Below, one piece after another: positions 17,986-26,053 of a DNA stretch of 64,000 bases. Position 1 is the stretch's first letter, and the number at the start of each line of letters is the position of its first letter. The DNA comes from JAJZEO01 sp964350315 (lineage in GTDB: Bacteria; Chlamydiota; Chlamydiia; Chlamydiales; 2-12-FULL-49-11): NCBI GenBank assembly GCA_964350315.1, contig CAYGJD010000001.1, positions 128,951 through 192,950 on the forward strand, read 5' to 3'. The position numbers were made by a program, and so were the translations under genes. A model generated the notes under the pieces. The model saw only the letters and a list, made by a program, of their open reading frames with translations, ran no database searches and had not been told where the DNA came from.

Positions 17986-18336
17986 GTGAAGCGTCTTATA
18001 CTTTTAGCAATTGCAATGTTTAGCCTAGGTGAGTTGAGTGCAGCTCTGCCGCCTTTTGCTGAGAGTAAACGGGAGATAGAAGCAATTCTTTCAAGCCAAG
18101 AGATTAATCATTATCTTCCAAGTAGTGATATCATACACCAGATCATAAAAACTCCTTCTGGATATATGATTATTACCAATAATCGGATTTTACCAGTCTC
18201 TATTCGGTACATGCCACGTCAAAACTATGGACCAGCAAGATTTGCAATTCGTTTTCATAAAGTAATAGAAACAAGTGCGAATAAGCCAGGTGAAGAAGAA
18301 TTCACTGAATCAAACAGCGTTTACAATAATCGCTAA
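17986..18336 (+). CDS. Small exported protein of unknown function
   Basis: Start placed at the GTG at 17986, which gives a clean signal peptide (MKRLILLAIAMFSLGELSA) and has a purine-rich GGGGGA a few bases upstream; the longer reading from TTG at 17956 adds an unlikely charged extension. The mature part is about 95 aa, with GYMIITNNRILPVSIRYMP and a FAIRFHKVIE strand. It looks like a small beta-rich periplasmic or surface protein. No lipobox. It does not belong to a family I can name. It ends 7 bp before the convergent phosphatase gene. Confidence 0.6.
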   Translation: MKRLILLAIAMFSLGELSAALPPFAESKREIEAILSSQEINHYLPSSDIIHQIIKTPSGYMIITNNRILPVSIRYMPRQNYGPARFAIRFHKVIETSANKPGEEEFTESNSVYNNR

Positions 18337-18343
18337 TATCGTA

Positions 18344-19093
18344 TTATTCGCGCAATCTCGACTCAAGAACTTCTAAAGCTCTAATCTGCGTTTCAGTCTC
18401 AACTGTTGTCTCAGATGTTGACGCTCGTTGATTGTATATTCTTAGATCATTTTCTGCAGAGGGGTCGCACAAGCGCATGAAGGAGATGCTTGCAGCTACA
18501 AGGGGGGTTGTTAGATGTAGTTTTTGGTTAAAGTCAGTAATTTCTGCTTTTTGCTCAATTGGCGGTAAATCAACCTTCATTTGTATCTGTTGTCTAATAA
18601 GTAAAGAGCAAGCTGCAGTTCCTGACCTTCCGAAACCACCCCTGCAGTATATAGCAAGGTGCGAAGAATCTCTTACGGCGCTCTGAGCAATTTGGTGAAC
18701 TTTATCCAAAATCTCTTGAGAGGGTGCAGTGTGGTCTTCTACATATAGAGCGTGAATGTATGCTTTTTCTTCTGGGTTCTGAAGCCAACGTCCCTGAATG
18801 AGAGAAAAGTCATCGCTGTCCATGGCAATTAGGTGTTTTGTGCCCATTGCTTGAAGTTTTGCAATTGTGGCCTTTGAATCAATACCTTCATCAACTTTTT
18901 TGCCGCTTCCGTATGGGCTGCCAAATTTTTCTGGGTGAGACAAAAGAGATACAATTAATGGTTTTCCATCAATTTTGACGATAAACTGTCTTAAATTTGC
19001 AGGATGTGTGCCAGCAGGACGAACAGATTCAACTATTTCCTTGGCGGTCGTAAGCATAACTAAGTCTTCAGGTCTATATGATAGTCTTTCCAT
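18344..19093 (-). CDS. Dual-specificity/tyrosine phosphatase-like protein
   Basis: A 249 aa cysteine-based phosphatase. The P-loop is YCRGGFGRSG (Cys150, Arg156 in this numbering; C-x5-R), and EDHTAPS some 30 residues before it is a fitting general-acid Asp loop. The first His of the usual HC pair is Tyr here. The start is set at the ATG at 19093; the longer ORF begins with a TTG that adds a non-conserved 12-residue leader. No signal peptide or membrane segment, so it acts in the cytosol or is secreted by another route. The C-terminus is Thr/Glu-rich and low in complexity. Host-directed phosphatase effectors are common in intracellular bacteria; that role is inference. Confidence 0.8.
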   Translation of the reverse strand: MERLSYRPEDLVMLTTAKEIVESVRPAGTHPANLRQFIVKIDGKPLIVSLLSHPEKFGSPYGSGKKVDEGIDSKATIAKLQAMGTKHLIAMDSDDFSLIQGRWLQNPEEKAYIHALYVEDHTAPSQEILDKVHQIAQSAVRDSSHLAIYCRGGFGRSGTAACSLLIRQQIQMKVDLPPIEQKAEITDFNQKLHLTTPLVAASISFMRLCDPSAENDLRIYNQRASTSETTVETETQIRALEVLESRLRE

Positions 19094-19241
19094 GAAGCAT
19101 ATTGTAGCATGATGGAGATAGAAACTCAAAGGTTCAAATAATTACTAATAGATGAGGGAAAGAGAGGGCAGATTAACTTCCGTTTATAACGTCTGATAAT
19201 ATATATTATGTTACATTTGGGGGTTTGTGATGATTATAGAC

Positions 19242-20312
19242 TTAAGAAAATCGTATCGGTATCCAGATGGAAATCAGGAAAAAGACTCCAACCAAAATTA
19301 CATATGAGCCAATAACCCACATCCATTTCTCGGACATTGACATATTTCCATCCATTGCATGATTCATGTTGTGATGATCTGTCGAGTGTTCATGAGAATT
19401 CATTTCATGTTTCATTTTGTGATTATGTGAATGCATTTCATGGTTTATTTCATGATTATGTGGATTCGCTTCATGTGAATTTGTCATCACTTCTGTATGT
19501 ATAATATGTTCTTTATTTGTGTTATGACCGTCTAGTTTTAGGTTTTTCTTTTGGGTGTCGCATTTGCACCTGCAGGAATTGCCCTGACCGTGCTTACAGC
19601 AACGATCTTCACCTGAGTGGTGTGATTGCTCATGTGAATGCGTTTTAGCGCCTCTATTGTGCGCGTTTTTCGACATCATTCCATGTTTTTCCTTTCGGCT
19701 GACCAAATATGAATTGATTGGGTATCCAATGATAAATCCACCAAAAGTTGCGATCGACATAATGAACCAAAATTCTAGATTTGATGGAGATGTGCCAGCT
19801 GGCCAAAAATGTCTTAAAATTACAACAAGTGGTAACATTCCAATCATTACAAAGTTCATAGAAACAGTTTCTGCAAAAATTGTCTTAAGTACGGCTTGGC
19901 CATAGTTTCTATACATAGAAATCATAAACAATGCCTGAAAGATAAGAAGACCAAAAATATAGGCAAAAAGATACTCAATGATTGTTTCAAGGCCGTTTGG
20001 AATGGCAAAAAAAGACATAAAGAATGCAGAGATAATGATACCAGTTGCATCACCAGCGACGCAATGAATCTCTGATCCCAGCGCTTGCTTCCAATGAGCT
20101 TTTATGAATGCGTCATGCATTCCCGGCAAAGGCTGCCTGCATGATAGGAAATAGAAAAAAAGGCCAATTGGGCCTGTATAAAGGATGACTAAAAACCAAG
20201 CAAAAGCCATTACCTTCATTGAAGGAGTGTTAACAAGCTGATCCCAAATGAGATAAATCGCGCTCGCCACCGTTAGTACAAACCAAAGCGACATGACTCC
20301 ATCAAGAAACAT
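19242..20312 (-). CDS. DUF4396-like membrane protein with long His/Met/Cys-rich loop
   Basis: Start at the ATG at 20312, which has a strong GAGGGGAG just upstream; the longer frame would need a GTG. The 356 aa protein has five to six N-terminal helices containing HWKQALGSEIHCVAGDATGI, which matches the DUF4396 core. A polar linker of about 105 residues follows (roughly 213-325), then one final helix. The linker holds a cysteine cluster (CCKHGQGNSCRCKC) followed by many His and Met in HSHNHKMKHEM-type repeats, typical of metal-binding loops for copper, nickel or zinc. It lies 106 bp downstream of the Cys-rich protein gene and is separated from it by a terminator. Metal handling is a fair inference; transport direction is unknown. 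Confidence 0.75.
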   Translation of the reverse strand: MFLDGVMSLWFVLTVASAIYLIWDQLVNTPSMKVMAFAWFLVILYTGPIGLFFYFLSCRQPLPGMHDAFIKAHWKQALGSEIHCVAGDATGIIISAFFMSFFAIPNGLETIIEYLFAYIFGLLIFQALFMISMYRNYGQAVLKTIFAETVSMNFVMIGMLPLVVILRHFWPAGTSPSNLEFWFIMSIATFGGFIIGYPINSYLVSRKEKHGMMSKNAHNRGAKTHSHEQSHHSGEDRCCKHGQGNSCRCKCDTQKKNLKLDGHNTNKEHIIHTEVMTNSHEANPHNHEINHEMHSHNHKMKHEMNSHEHSTDHHNMNHAMDGNMSMSEKWMWVIGSYVILVGVFFLISIWIPIRFS

Positions 20313-20371
20313 AACTCCCCTCCCTTCTAAGTCCTTATTAGGAGCAAGAATCACTATTCTTGTCTATCTTG

Positions 20372-20407
20372 AAAAAAAAGGAATTTAGGCTATTTAACCT
20401 AAATTCC
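20372..20407 (-). terminator. Rho-independent terminator of the Cys-rich protein gene
   Basis: Perfect 10-bp stem GGAATTTAGG (20380-20389) and CCTAAATTCC (20398-20407) with an 8-nt loop. On the minus strand it is followed by eight T residues (plus-strand A run 20372-20379). It lies 11 bp after the stop codon of the 20419 gene. Confidence 0.85.
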
Positions 20408-20418
20408 TAATGCACGTT

Positions 20419-20700
20419 TTATTTTTTCTTTGTGCTTTTTGAAGCACATGAACAACCGTTACAATCTGCATAACAGCAGCTGCCTGGAGTGTTACAGTTT
20501 CCTGTACACCAAGCGTTACAATAGCAACATCCACTCAAAGCGTCCACTACAAGAGCCTCTACTCCAGTGAATTCTTTGTGTCCCTCGTTGTTTGTTAATA
20601 GGTTGCTTTTTAGGTAAGCTAATACAATTTTTTTGTCTGATGCACTAAGGCTAGCAAGTGCGCCAGTGATTATTGTTACAGCTTTTGGTGTTTTGGCCAT
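20419..20700 (-). CDS. Small cysteine-rich protein
   Basis: Start at the ATG at 20700, with AAAGGAG 8 nt upstream. The 93 aa protein has a helical N-terminal part with no signal peptide (MAKTPKAVTIITGALASLSA, then a 'SDKKIVLAYLKSNLL' helix). A C-terminal 28-residue cluster of ten cysteines follows: CCYC, WCTGNC, SCCYADC, GCSC, then a Lys tail. The pattern could be a metallothionein-like metal scavenger, a disulfide-rich secreted protein, or a ribosomally made peptide precursor whose leader ends near LSGCC; no maturation enzyme or exporter is adjacent. Its own promoter region and a strong terminator make it a single-gene unit. It sits next to a His/Cys-rich membrane protein, which favours metal binding. 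Confidence 0.7.
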   Translation of the reverse strand: MAKTPKAVTIITGALASLSASDKKIVLAYLKSNLLTNNEGHKEFTGVEALVVDALSGCCYCNAWCTGNCNTPGSCCYADCNGCSCASKSTKKK

Positions 20701-20788
20701 GGCAATTTCTCCTTTTTTGTTTTTGCCTATAATCAAATTATAGCAATCAAGGAGGATTTAGATAAAAGTTGCTGATAATCAAAGCGCG

Positions 20789-20822
20789 AAAAAAAAGACC
20801 GTAGAATTTCTACGGTCTTTTT
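20789..20822 (-). terminator. Rho-independent terminator of the 931-aa coiled-coil gene
   Basis: Hairpin GACCGTAGAA-T-TTCTACGGTC at 20797-20817 with flanking A run (20789-20796) and T run. On the minus strand the T-run side follows the stem, 27 bp after the stop codon at 20844. The symmetric A/T flanks also allow it to work in the opposite direction. Confidence 0.85.
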
Positions 20823-20843
20823 GGGTCTTGATAGCAGTGAAGT

Positions 20844-23639
20844 TTAAACTTCTGATGTACTCCCATTAGGATTTAATCTAGCTCCATCGCTCATCAATGA
20901 TTCCTCGTCACCTGTGTGAGGGACTGTTATGCCTTCTGGGTTTGCGCCTCCAGTTGCTGATGAAAGATCTTCAAGAGAGCCTGGGCTCTCTTCACCTGGC
21001 AAGTGCGACGTAGATACAGTTGATGTTGCGCTGCTTACAGGTAAATAAACATCCATAAGAGCATCAGCGGCATAGAAAGCGTAATTGTCTGGCATTGTTT
21101 CATTTGCTAGACTATCAGGGTCATAAGCTTTTCCGACCGACACAACACTCATTCCGTAGTGAGCTGCAATTTCACTTAGATTTAGCGCAGCAAATTGTTC
21201 GCTAGTCAAAATGTATCTCCTTGTTTCGTGCCCTTCCCAACTAAAGTCTGTTGCCCACTGAGAGCTTACATGAGAATTGCTTGTGTGTTCGTCTGTTTCA
21301 AAAAGAGTTCCTTCGATTTCACCAAGAAGAGGTACAACCGGTGTGCTGCTACCATACATTTGCATTACAGCGGGTAGGTGATCTTTTGTAGCTGTTAGTG
21401 GAAGTAGTAGTTCTCCAATATCAGTTTTGAAGAAAATCATTTCCCCGTTTACGAACAGTCCAGCTGTAATAACGGTATTTGGACCATTTAGCCAAGGCTG
21501 GCCAGATTCTGTGCGGTTAAGCACTGAAACTCCTGTTGGGTAGGGATAGAGGTTACCAGAATCAATAGCAGTTTGGTAACCTGGTGTGTAAAATCTTGTC
21601 TGAAGTTGTGTGTCGAGCTCTGCTGGAGGGTTTGCCACATTTGCACTTTTTGTATACTCTGTGAAAGTGTGAGCAAATTCATCCCAAAAAAGTATAGTTC
21701 CTGTGTCTACATTACTTTCACCAGTAATGACGTGACCCGTGACTAATTCTGCTCTGCGGAGACCTGCAGCATGAGACAAGACTTGTTCTGGTAGGAAATA
21801 ATTTTGGTCCACCAATTGTTGCGTAAGTACCGATTCTGATGCGAACAGTCTGGAGTTAGCAATTTGAACAGCTCTTTCCATCTGCTGCGCTGTTTGAGTG
21901 AGCGCTCGGACTTCTTGTGTTTTTGTTGCTAAATTAGTCTCAGTTGCAGCTAGCGCATCTTTAAGTCTAGCGATTTCAGCTGCATTAGTGCCTTGTGAGG
22001 CTTGTTGAGCCTGCAATTCCACTAATCTTGCTTTAAGCTTTGCTTTACTTTCTGTTAGCACTTGCACTTGTTCTTGAAGGGTCGCTTTTTCCTCAGCTGC
22101 TATGCGGGCCGCATTCATTGCAGTTTTAGCGCTTTCGTCAACAGTGGTAAAACGGCCTTGAAGAAGTATAAGAGCTTCATGTTTCTCATTCAATGCTGTA
22201 GAGATTGTTGCGCTTTCTTGTTTTTGTGCTGCAAGCTCTAATTTAAGATCTTTTAAAGTCTCTTCAAGTTGGGCTTTTGCAGTTGTTTCTAAGCCAAGTT
22301 GTCTTTTGGTCTCTTCTATTTGTTGTTGTAGTTCAAGCGCGTTTCTTTGTGCAGCCTGGTGTTTTTGCATAGCTTCTTCTCGAACAGATTCTAGTTGAGC
22401 TTTTAGGGTAGCTGTAGGATCAACACCTTCTGCTGGGAGAGCTTTTGATTGCTCTAAAGATTCTCGAAGTTGTGTGATCATCTCCATTTTTTGTACGATT
22501 TCAAGTGCAGCTTTTGCGAGGTTGGCTTTGAGGAGAGCTATCTCTTCAGATTCGGCTTTTGTTTGTATGCTAGCTGTTTTTAACTGTTCTTCTAATGCAA
22601 TTAAACGAGCATCAACAGTAGCTTTTGCGCGCTTAAGATCAGCAAGTTCAGCAAGCGCCTCTTCTGCCTGGCGTTTAACTTCGGCATGAGTAGCTATCTG
22701 GGCTGAGAGCTCTTCTAAACGTAGAGTTTGCTGATCCAAAGTGGTTTTAGCAGTGGTTAAAGCTTCTGTTGATATGGTGAGCTGTGCTTGAACTTCTGCA
22801 AGTTGAGCTGTCTTGTCTATTACAGCTTGAAGTCTAGCTGTACGAACTTCTGCTTCTAACAGGATGTCTGATGCCTCTTCTCCTGATGCAGCACGTAGAG
22901 TGTTGTCTACTGCGAGCAACAGTGGTGCTGAATTTACAGTTGATTGCGCTTGCAGTGCCGTGATGCGAGCGGTTAGCTGATCTGCATCGGTTGCTGTTCC
23001 CGGTAGAGCTGCCGCCATGCCTGCTGCTGATGCAAGAGCGTCTATTTGTGCATTATGTGTGACTGTAAGTTGTGCAACATTGTCTCTTAATTCTTCTGGT
23101 GTAAGTTTTAATGCAGCTTCTTTAGTTAGACCAACGAGTGGAGCTACAAGCTCTTTTGCTTTGTTTAGTTCGACCGAGGCAGCTTTTGCTGCAGCTTCTT
23201 TTGCTTCGATTTGCTTGTTCAGCTGACCTGCAATTTTTGCATAAGCTGTTGATGGAGATATTGCTCCAAGGAGAATCAACGGTACCATTGAGATAGTTAC
23301 TTTCAGTGCAAGAATTGTAACAATTGTGTTTTCTTTGAATGTTTCAAATGCAGCTTTAAAGTCTAGTTGCATCGCTTGAAGTGGAGTGCTTGTTACTAAT
23401 GTAAATGCTTTTTGGATTGCCATGAACGCGCAAACTACAGTTGCTTCTACAGCAATCATCGTACTGATCCATCTTGCTGTTAAAAAATTTGTTGTCGCAT
23501 CGTCACCAACAATTTTTCTTGAAACCATTTTAGTCATGGTAGAATTGTAATCTTGAAAGGCATCTTCTCTGTTTTCACTGACAAACCATTTTACAAGCAT
23601 GGTTTTATCATCTGAATTTCCTGTTGGTGCTGTAGTCAT
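20844..23639 (-). CDS. Large Ala-rich coiled-coil protein with two hydrophobic segments (putative inclusion or effector protein)
   Basis: Not matched to a named family. The 931 aa protein has AGGAG 7 nt before the ATG. Layout: polar N-terminus (1-48); hydrophobic segments at about 53-80 and 105-130; an uninterrupted Ala/Glu/Leu/Lys heptad region at about 131-620; a globular domain at about 625-870 (YFLPEQVLSHAAGL, GTILFWDEFAHTFTEYT, WATDFSWEGHETRRYIL); and a Ser/Gly/Pro/acidic tail. No classical signal peptide. Two close hydrophobic segments followed by coiled coil resemble chlamydial inclusion-membrane or type III secreted proteins. Some Ala-rich regions look less AT-rich than neighbours, consistent with the repetitive composition. 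It is a single-gene unit with its own terminator. Confidence 0.8.
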   Translation of the reverse strand: MTTAPTGNSDDKTMLVKWFVSENREDAFQDYNSTMTKMVSRKIVGDDATTNFLTARWISTMIAVEATVVCAFMAIQKAFTLVTSTPLQAMQLDFKAAFETFKENTIVTILALKVTISMVPLILLGAISPSTAYAKIAGQLNKQIEAKEAAAKAASVELNKAKELVAPLVGLTKEAALKLTPEELRDNVAQLTVTHNAQIDALASAAGMAAALPGTATDADQLTARITALQAQSTVNSAPLLLAVDNTLRAASGEEASDILLEAEVRTARLQAVIDKTAQLAEVQAQLTISTEALTTAKTTLDQQTLRLEELSAQIATHAEVKRQAEEALAELADLKRAKATVDARLIALEEQLKTASIQTKAESEEIALLKANLAKAALEIVQKMEMITQLRESLEQSKALPAEGVDPTATLKAQLESVREEAMQKHQAAQRNALELQQQIEETKRQLGLETTAKAQLEETLKDLKLELAAQKQESATISTALNEKHEALILLQGRFTTVDESAKTAMNAARIAAEEKATLQEQVQVLTESKAKLKARLVELQAQQASQGTNAAEIARLKDALAATETNLATKTQEVRALTQTAQQMERAVQIANSRLFASESVLTQQLVDQNYFLPEQVLSHAAGLRRAELVTGHVITGESNVDTGTILFWDEFAHTFTEYTKSANVANPPAELDTQLQTRFYTPGYQTAIDSGNLYPYPTGVSVLNRTESGQPWLNGPNTVITAGLFVNGEMIFFKTDIGELLLPLTATKDHLPAVMQMYGSSTPVVPLLGEIEGTLFETDEHTSNSHVSSQWATDFSWEGHETRRYILTSEQFAALNLSEIAAHYGMSVVSVGKAYDPDSLANETMPDNYAFYAADALMDVYLPVSSATSTVSTSHLPGEESPGSLEDLSSATGGANPEGITVPHTGDEESLMSDGARLNPNGSTSEV

Positions 23640-23828
23640 GGTATACTCCTTTTTGCGTAAAGCATTTAATCATATAGATGTTAAGTATTATTAAAGATGG
23701 TGTTAAATACTTCAACATAAATAATTAATTGACTGTCAAGGGTTAGCGAAGCTTTTGTTCTATCGTGGATTTCAACTGTTAGAAAAAAGAAACTTGTCGT
23801 AATATCTGAAAAAACTAAGGAGATTTTT

Positions 23829-25175
23829 ATGGCTAAATCAAAAGACTTTTCAAAAGGGATTAAACAAGAGACGACCAAAACATTTAGGAAGAATTTTTTA
23901 GACGACCCTAAGAATAGAATGGCAAGAAATGCTCTTTCACGCTCTAAACTTCAGGATGTCGCGTTAAATTGGGATAGTTTTCGCGAAATCAATCATTCAT
24001 TTTCACATGTTGTGAAGAAAGAACTCAAAGTGACTAATCAGAAGAAATCAGGTAGATGTTGGCTCTTTGCTGCAACAAATATTCTGAGATTGAAAGTCGC
24101 GAATCATTACAAGTTAGAAGAGTTTGAATTGTCGCAAAGTTACCTCTATTTTTGGGATAAGTTTGAGAAAGCAAACTTTTTCCTAGAGAGCGTAATTGAA
24201 ACAAAAGATGAAGCTTTTGACTCAAGAATCGTCATGCATATTTTCTCAAAGCCTCTAGATGATGGTGGACAGTGGCACATGTTTGTCTCAATCGTAGAAA
24301 AATATGGCATAGTCCCCCAAAGCGTTTATCCTGATTCATCGGGTTGTTTTGATTCAACTGAGATTAGTAAAACAATCGTTGAGAAGCTTAGAGAGTTTGG
24401 ATCTATATTAAGAGAAAGTAAACTAAATGCAGCGCAGTTAAATAGCTTAAAAGAGAAGATGATGGAAGAAGTTTACCGCATGTTGTCGATTCATCTTGGA
24501 ACTCCTCCTACAAATTTTGATTGGGAATTCAAGAATAAGGAAAAAAAGTTTACCGCATTTAGAGATTTAACTCCCAAGACCTTTTTTAAAAACCATGTAA
24601 AAGTGAATCTTAATGACTATGTTTGCCTTGTGCACTCCCCTAGAAAAACTACCCCATATTACAAGACATATACAGTAGATTTTCTTGGTAATGTTGTAGA
24701 TGGGAAAGAAATTTTCTATGTAAACGTCCCTATTGATGTAATGAAAAGTGCCTGCGTGAAGGTGCTTAAAGAAAAAGAAGCTATTTGGTTTGGATGCGAT
24801 GTGGGTAAGTATTTACATCAAGCACTTGGAGTCATGAATGAAGAGCTTTTTGATTACAACCTAATCTATAACACTGAATTCAAGATGACAAAAGAAGAGA
24901 GAATGAACTACGGCTCAAGTATGATGACTCACGCGATGGTGTTTACTGGAGTCAATCTTGTTGATGGTAAGCCAAATCGGTGGCGTGTTGAAAATAGTTG
25001 GGGTGATACTACAGGGGAAAAAGGGTATTATATTATGAGTGATGCCTGGTTTGATGAGTATATGTTTGAAGTCGCCATAGAAAAAAAAGACCTGCCGAAA
25101 AAGGTCCTTGATTTGCTGGGTAAAAAGCCGATACATTTAGCTCCTTGGGATCCTTTAGGTTCGCTTGCAAGATAG
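23829..25175 (+). CDS. pepC: Aminopeptidase C / bleomycin hydrolase (C1B cysteine peptidase)
   Basis: A 448 aa cytosolic papain-like aminopeptidase that trims small peptides, normally as a hexameric barrel. The catalytic Cys is in KKSGRCWLFAATNILR (Cys77), the His in MMTHAMVFTGV, and the Asn in WRVENSWGD near the C-terminus, all in family order and spacing. The usual QKSSGRCW reads QKKSGRCW. Length matches PepC/BLMH (about 440-455 aa). AAGGAG lies 6 nt before the ATG. It would supply free amino acids to an auxotrophic intracellular parasite; this is inference from family role. Confidence 0.95.
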   Translation: MAKSKDFSKGIKQETTKTFRKNFLDDPKNRMARNALSRSKLQDVALNWDSFREINHSFSHVVKKELKVTNQKKSGRCWLFAATNILRLKVANHYKLEEFELSQSYLYFWDKFEKANFFLESVIETKDEAFDSRIVMHIFSKPLDDGGQWHMFVSIVEKYGIVPQSVYPDSSGCFDSTEISKTIVEKLREFGSILRESKLNAAQLNSLKEKMMEEVYRMLSIHLGTPPTNFDWEFKNKEKKFTAFRDLTPKTFFKNHVKVNLNDYVCLVHSPRKTTPYYKTYTVDFLGNVVDGKEIFYVNVPIDVMKSACVKVLKEKEAIWFGCDVGKYLHQALGVMNEELFDYNLIYNTEFKMTKEERMNYGSSMMTHAMVFTGVNLVDGKPNRWRVENSWGDTTGEKGYYIMSDAWFDEYMFEVAIEKKDLPKKVLDLLGKKPIHLAPWDPLGSLAR

Positions 25176-25191
25176 AATTAGTGTTGTGTCT

Positions 25192-25998
25192 TTAGTTGTT
25201 GGATTTTGATTCAAGGGCTGGTAGTGGACCGACTGTTATGATTTTTCCCGTACCAGCAGACTCGATTGCAAGGCTTGAGTATTTATGGAATTTGTTTATA
25301 ATTTTCGGGATCAAAAAGTCGTAGGTGCTAAAAAAACTACTTTGCAGTATCTTTGGGGAACCTTTTTTGTTGATTTCCCATGCGCCATGAGCTCTCCAGA
25401 TGCACGATGTGTCATCTTTCCAAGCGCGTTGATTTACATGAAACCCTTCGGCTTGCTGCATTTGCTTGAAAAGCGATTTTGAAATGGTTTTTTGGCCGAT
25501 CAAACCGATGTCTGGCTCTATGGGAAGTTGGAATCCAATAAGATTTTTGGCCCCCTTTTGGCGGAGCGCTACTTCTCTTAAGGCTTTACAGTATGATCGA
25601 AGAAGAAACACTTCCGCATAAATCCCTTCTATTAAAAATCTTGGAGCATAAGATTCTGAGTTGAAGAAGATAGTATTCATTGTGTCTTGTGCAAATGGAA
25701 GGTGGGGTTTTATTGTTTGAAGGTCAAAGCCAACAAGATCATATGCCCATTCAGGAACGTCTAGATGCATATCAAGGACTACATCAAGATTAGACTTTTT
25801 TGCCTGATTAATCACCTTGTTAAGATGAGATAGATATTCCCCGTTGAACTCCCTGGCTTTCTGATTTTCTAGATTTTGCCATGAAACGGGATAATGAATC
25901 GTTGTGTATCCGTCTTTTCGATAGTTTTCAAAGAGATCCTCAATAGCAAGTAAGGTAAGATCGTATTTGTCTTCTGAAGGTTCAAAATTATTTTTCAT
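25192..25998 (-). CDS. GH5/endoglycoceramidase-like TIM-barrel protein, short form
   Basis: A 268 aa protein whose first two-thirds resembles clan-A glycoside hydrolases: GYTTIHYPVSWQNLE, LDVVLDMHLDVPEWA and a likely acid/base site GFQLPIEPD in the place of the usual NEP. The later strand that carries the nucleophile Glu is not obvious. At 268 aa it is shorter than full GH5 enzymes (about 300-450), so it may be inactive or act on an unusual substrate. No signal peptide. A -10-like TATAAT lies 21 nt upstream of the ATG. Convergent with pepC, 16 bp apart. A carbohydrate-active role is plausible but unproven. Confidence 0.55.
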   Translation of the reverse strand: MKNNFEPSEDKYDLTLLAIEDLFENYRKDGYTTIHYPVSWQNLENQKAREFNGEYLSHLNKVINQAKKSNLDVVLDMHLDVPEWAYDLVGFDLQTIKPHLPFAQDTMNTIFFNSESYAPRFLIEGIYAEVFLLRSYCKALREVALRQKGAKNLIGFQLPIEPDIGLIGQKTISKSLFKQMQQAEGFHVNQRAWKDDTSCIWRAHGAWEINKKGSPKILQSSFFSTYDFLIPKIINKFHKYSSLAIESAGTGKIITVGPLPALESKSNN

Positions 25999-26053
25999 GA
26001 GAATTCTCTTTTTCTTATATTATACACAAGAAAAGAGAACAGATCTTAAGTTA

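Noticed and set aside
20313..20354. GTG start for the DUF4396-like gene
   Set aside because: The downstream ATG has a strong GAGGGGAG site.
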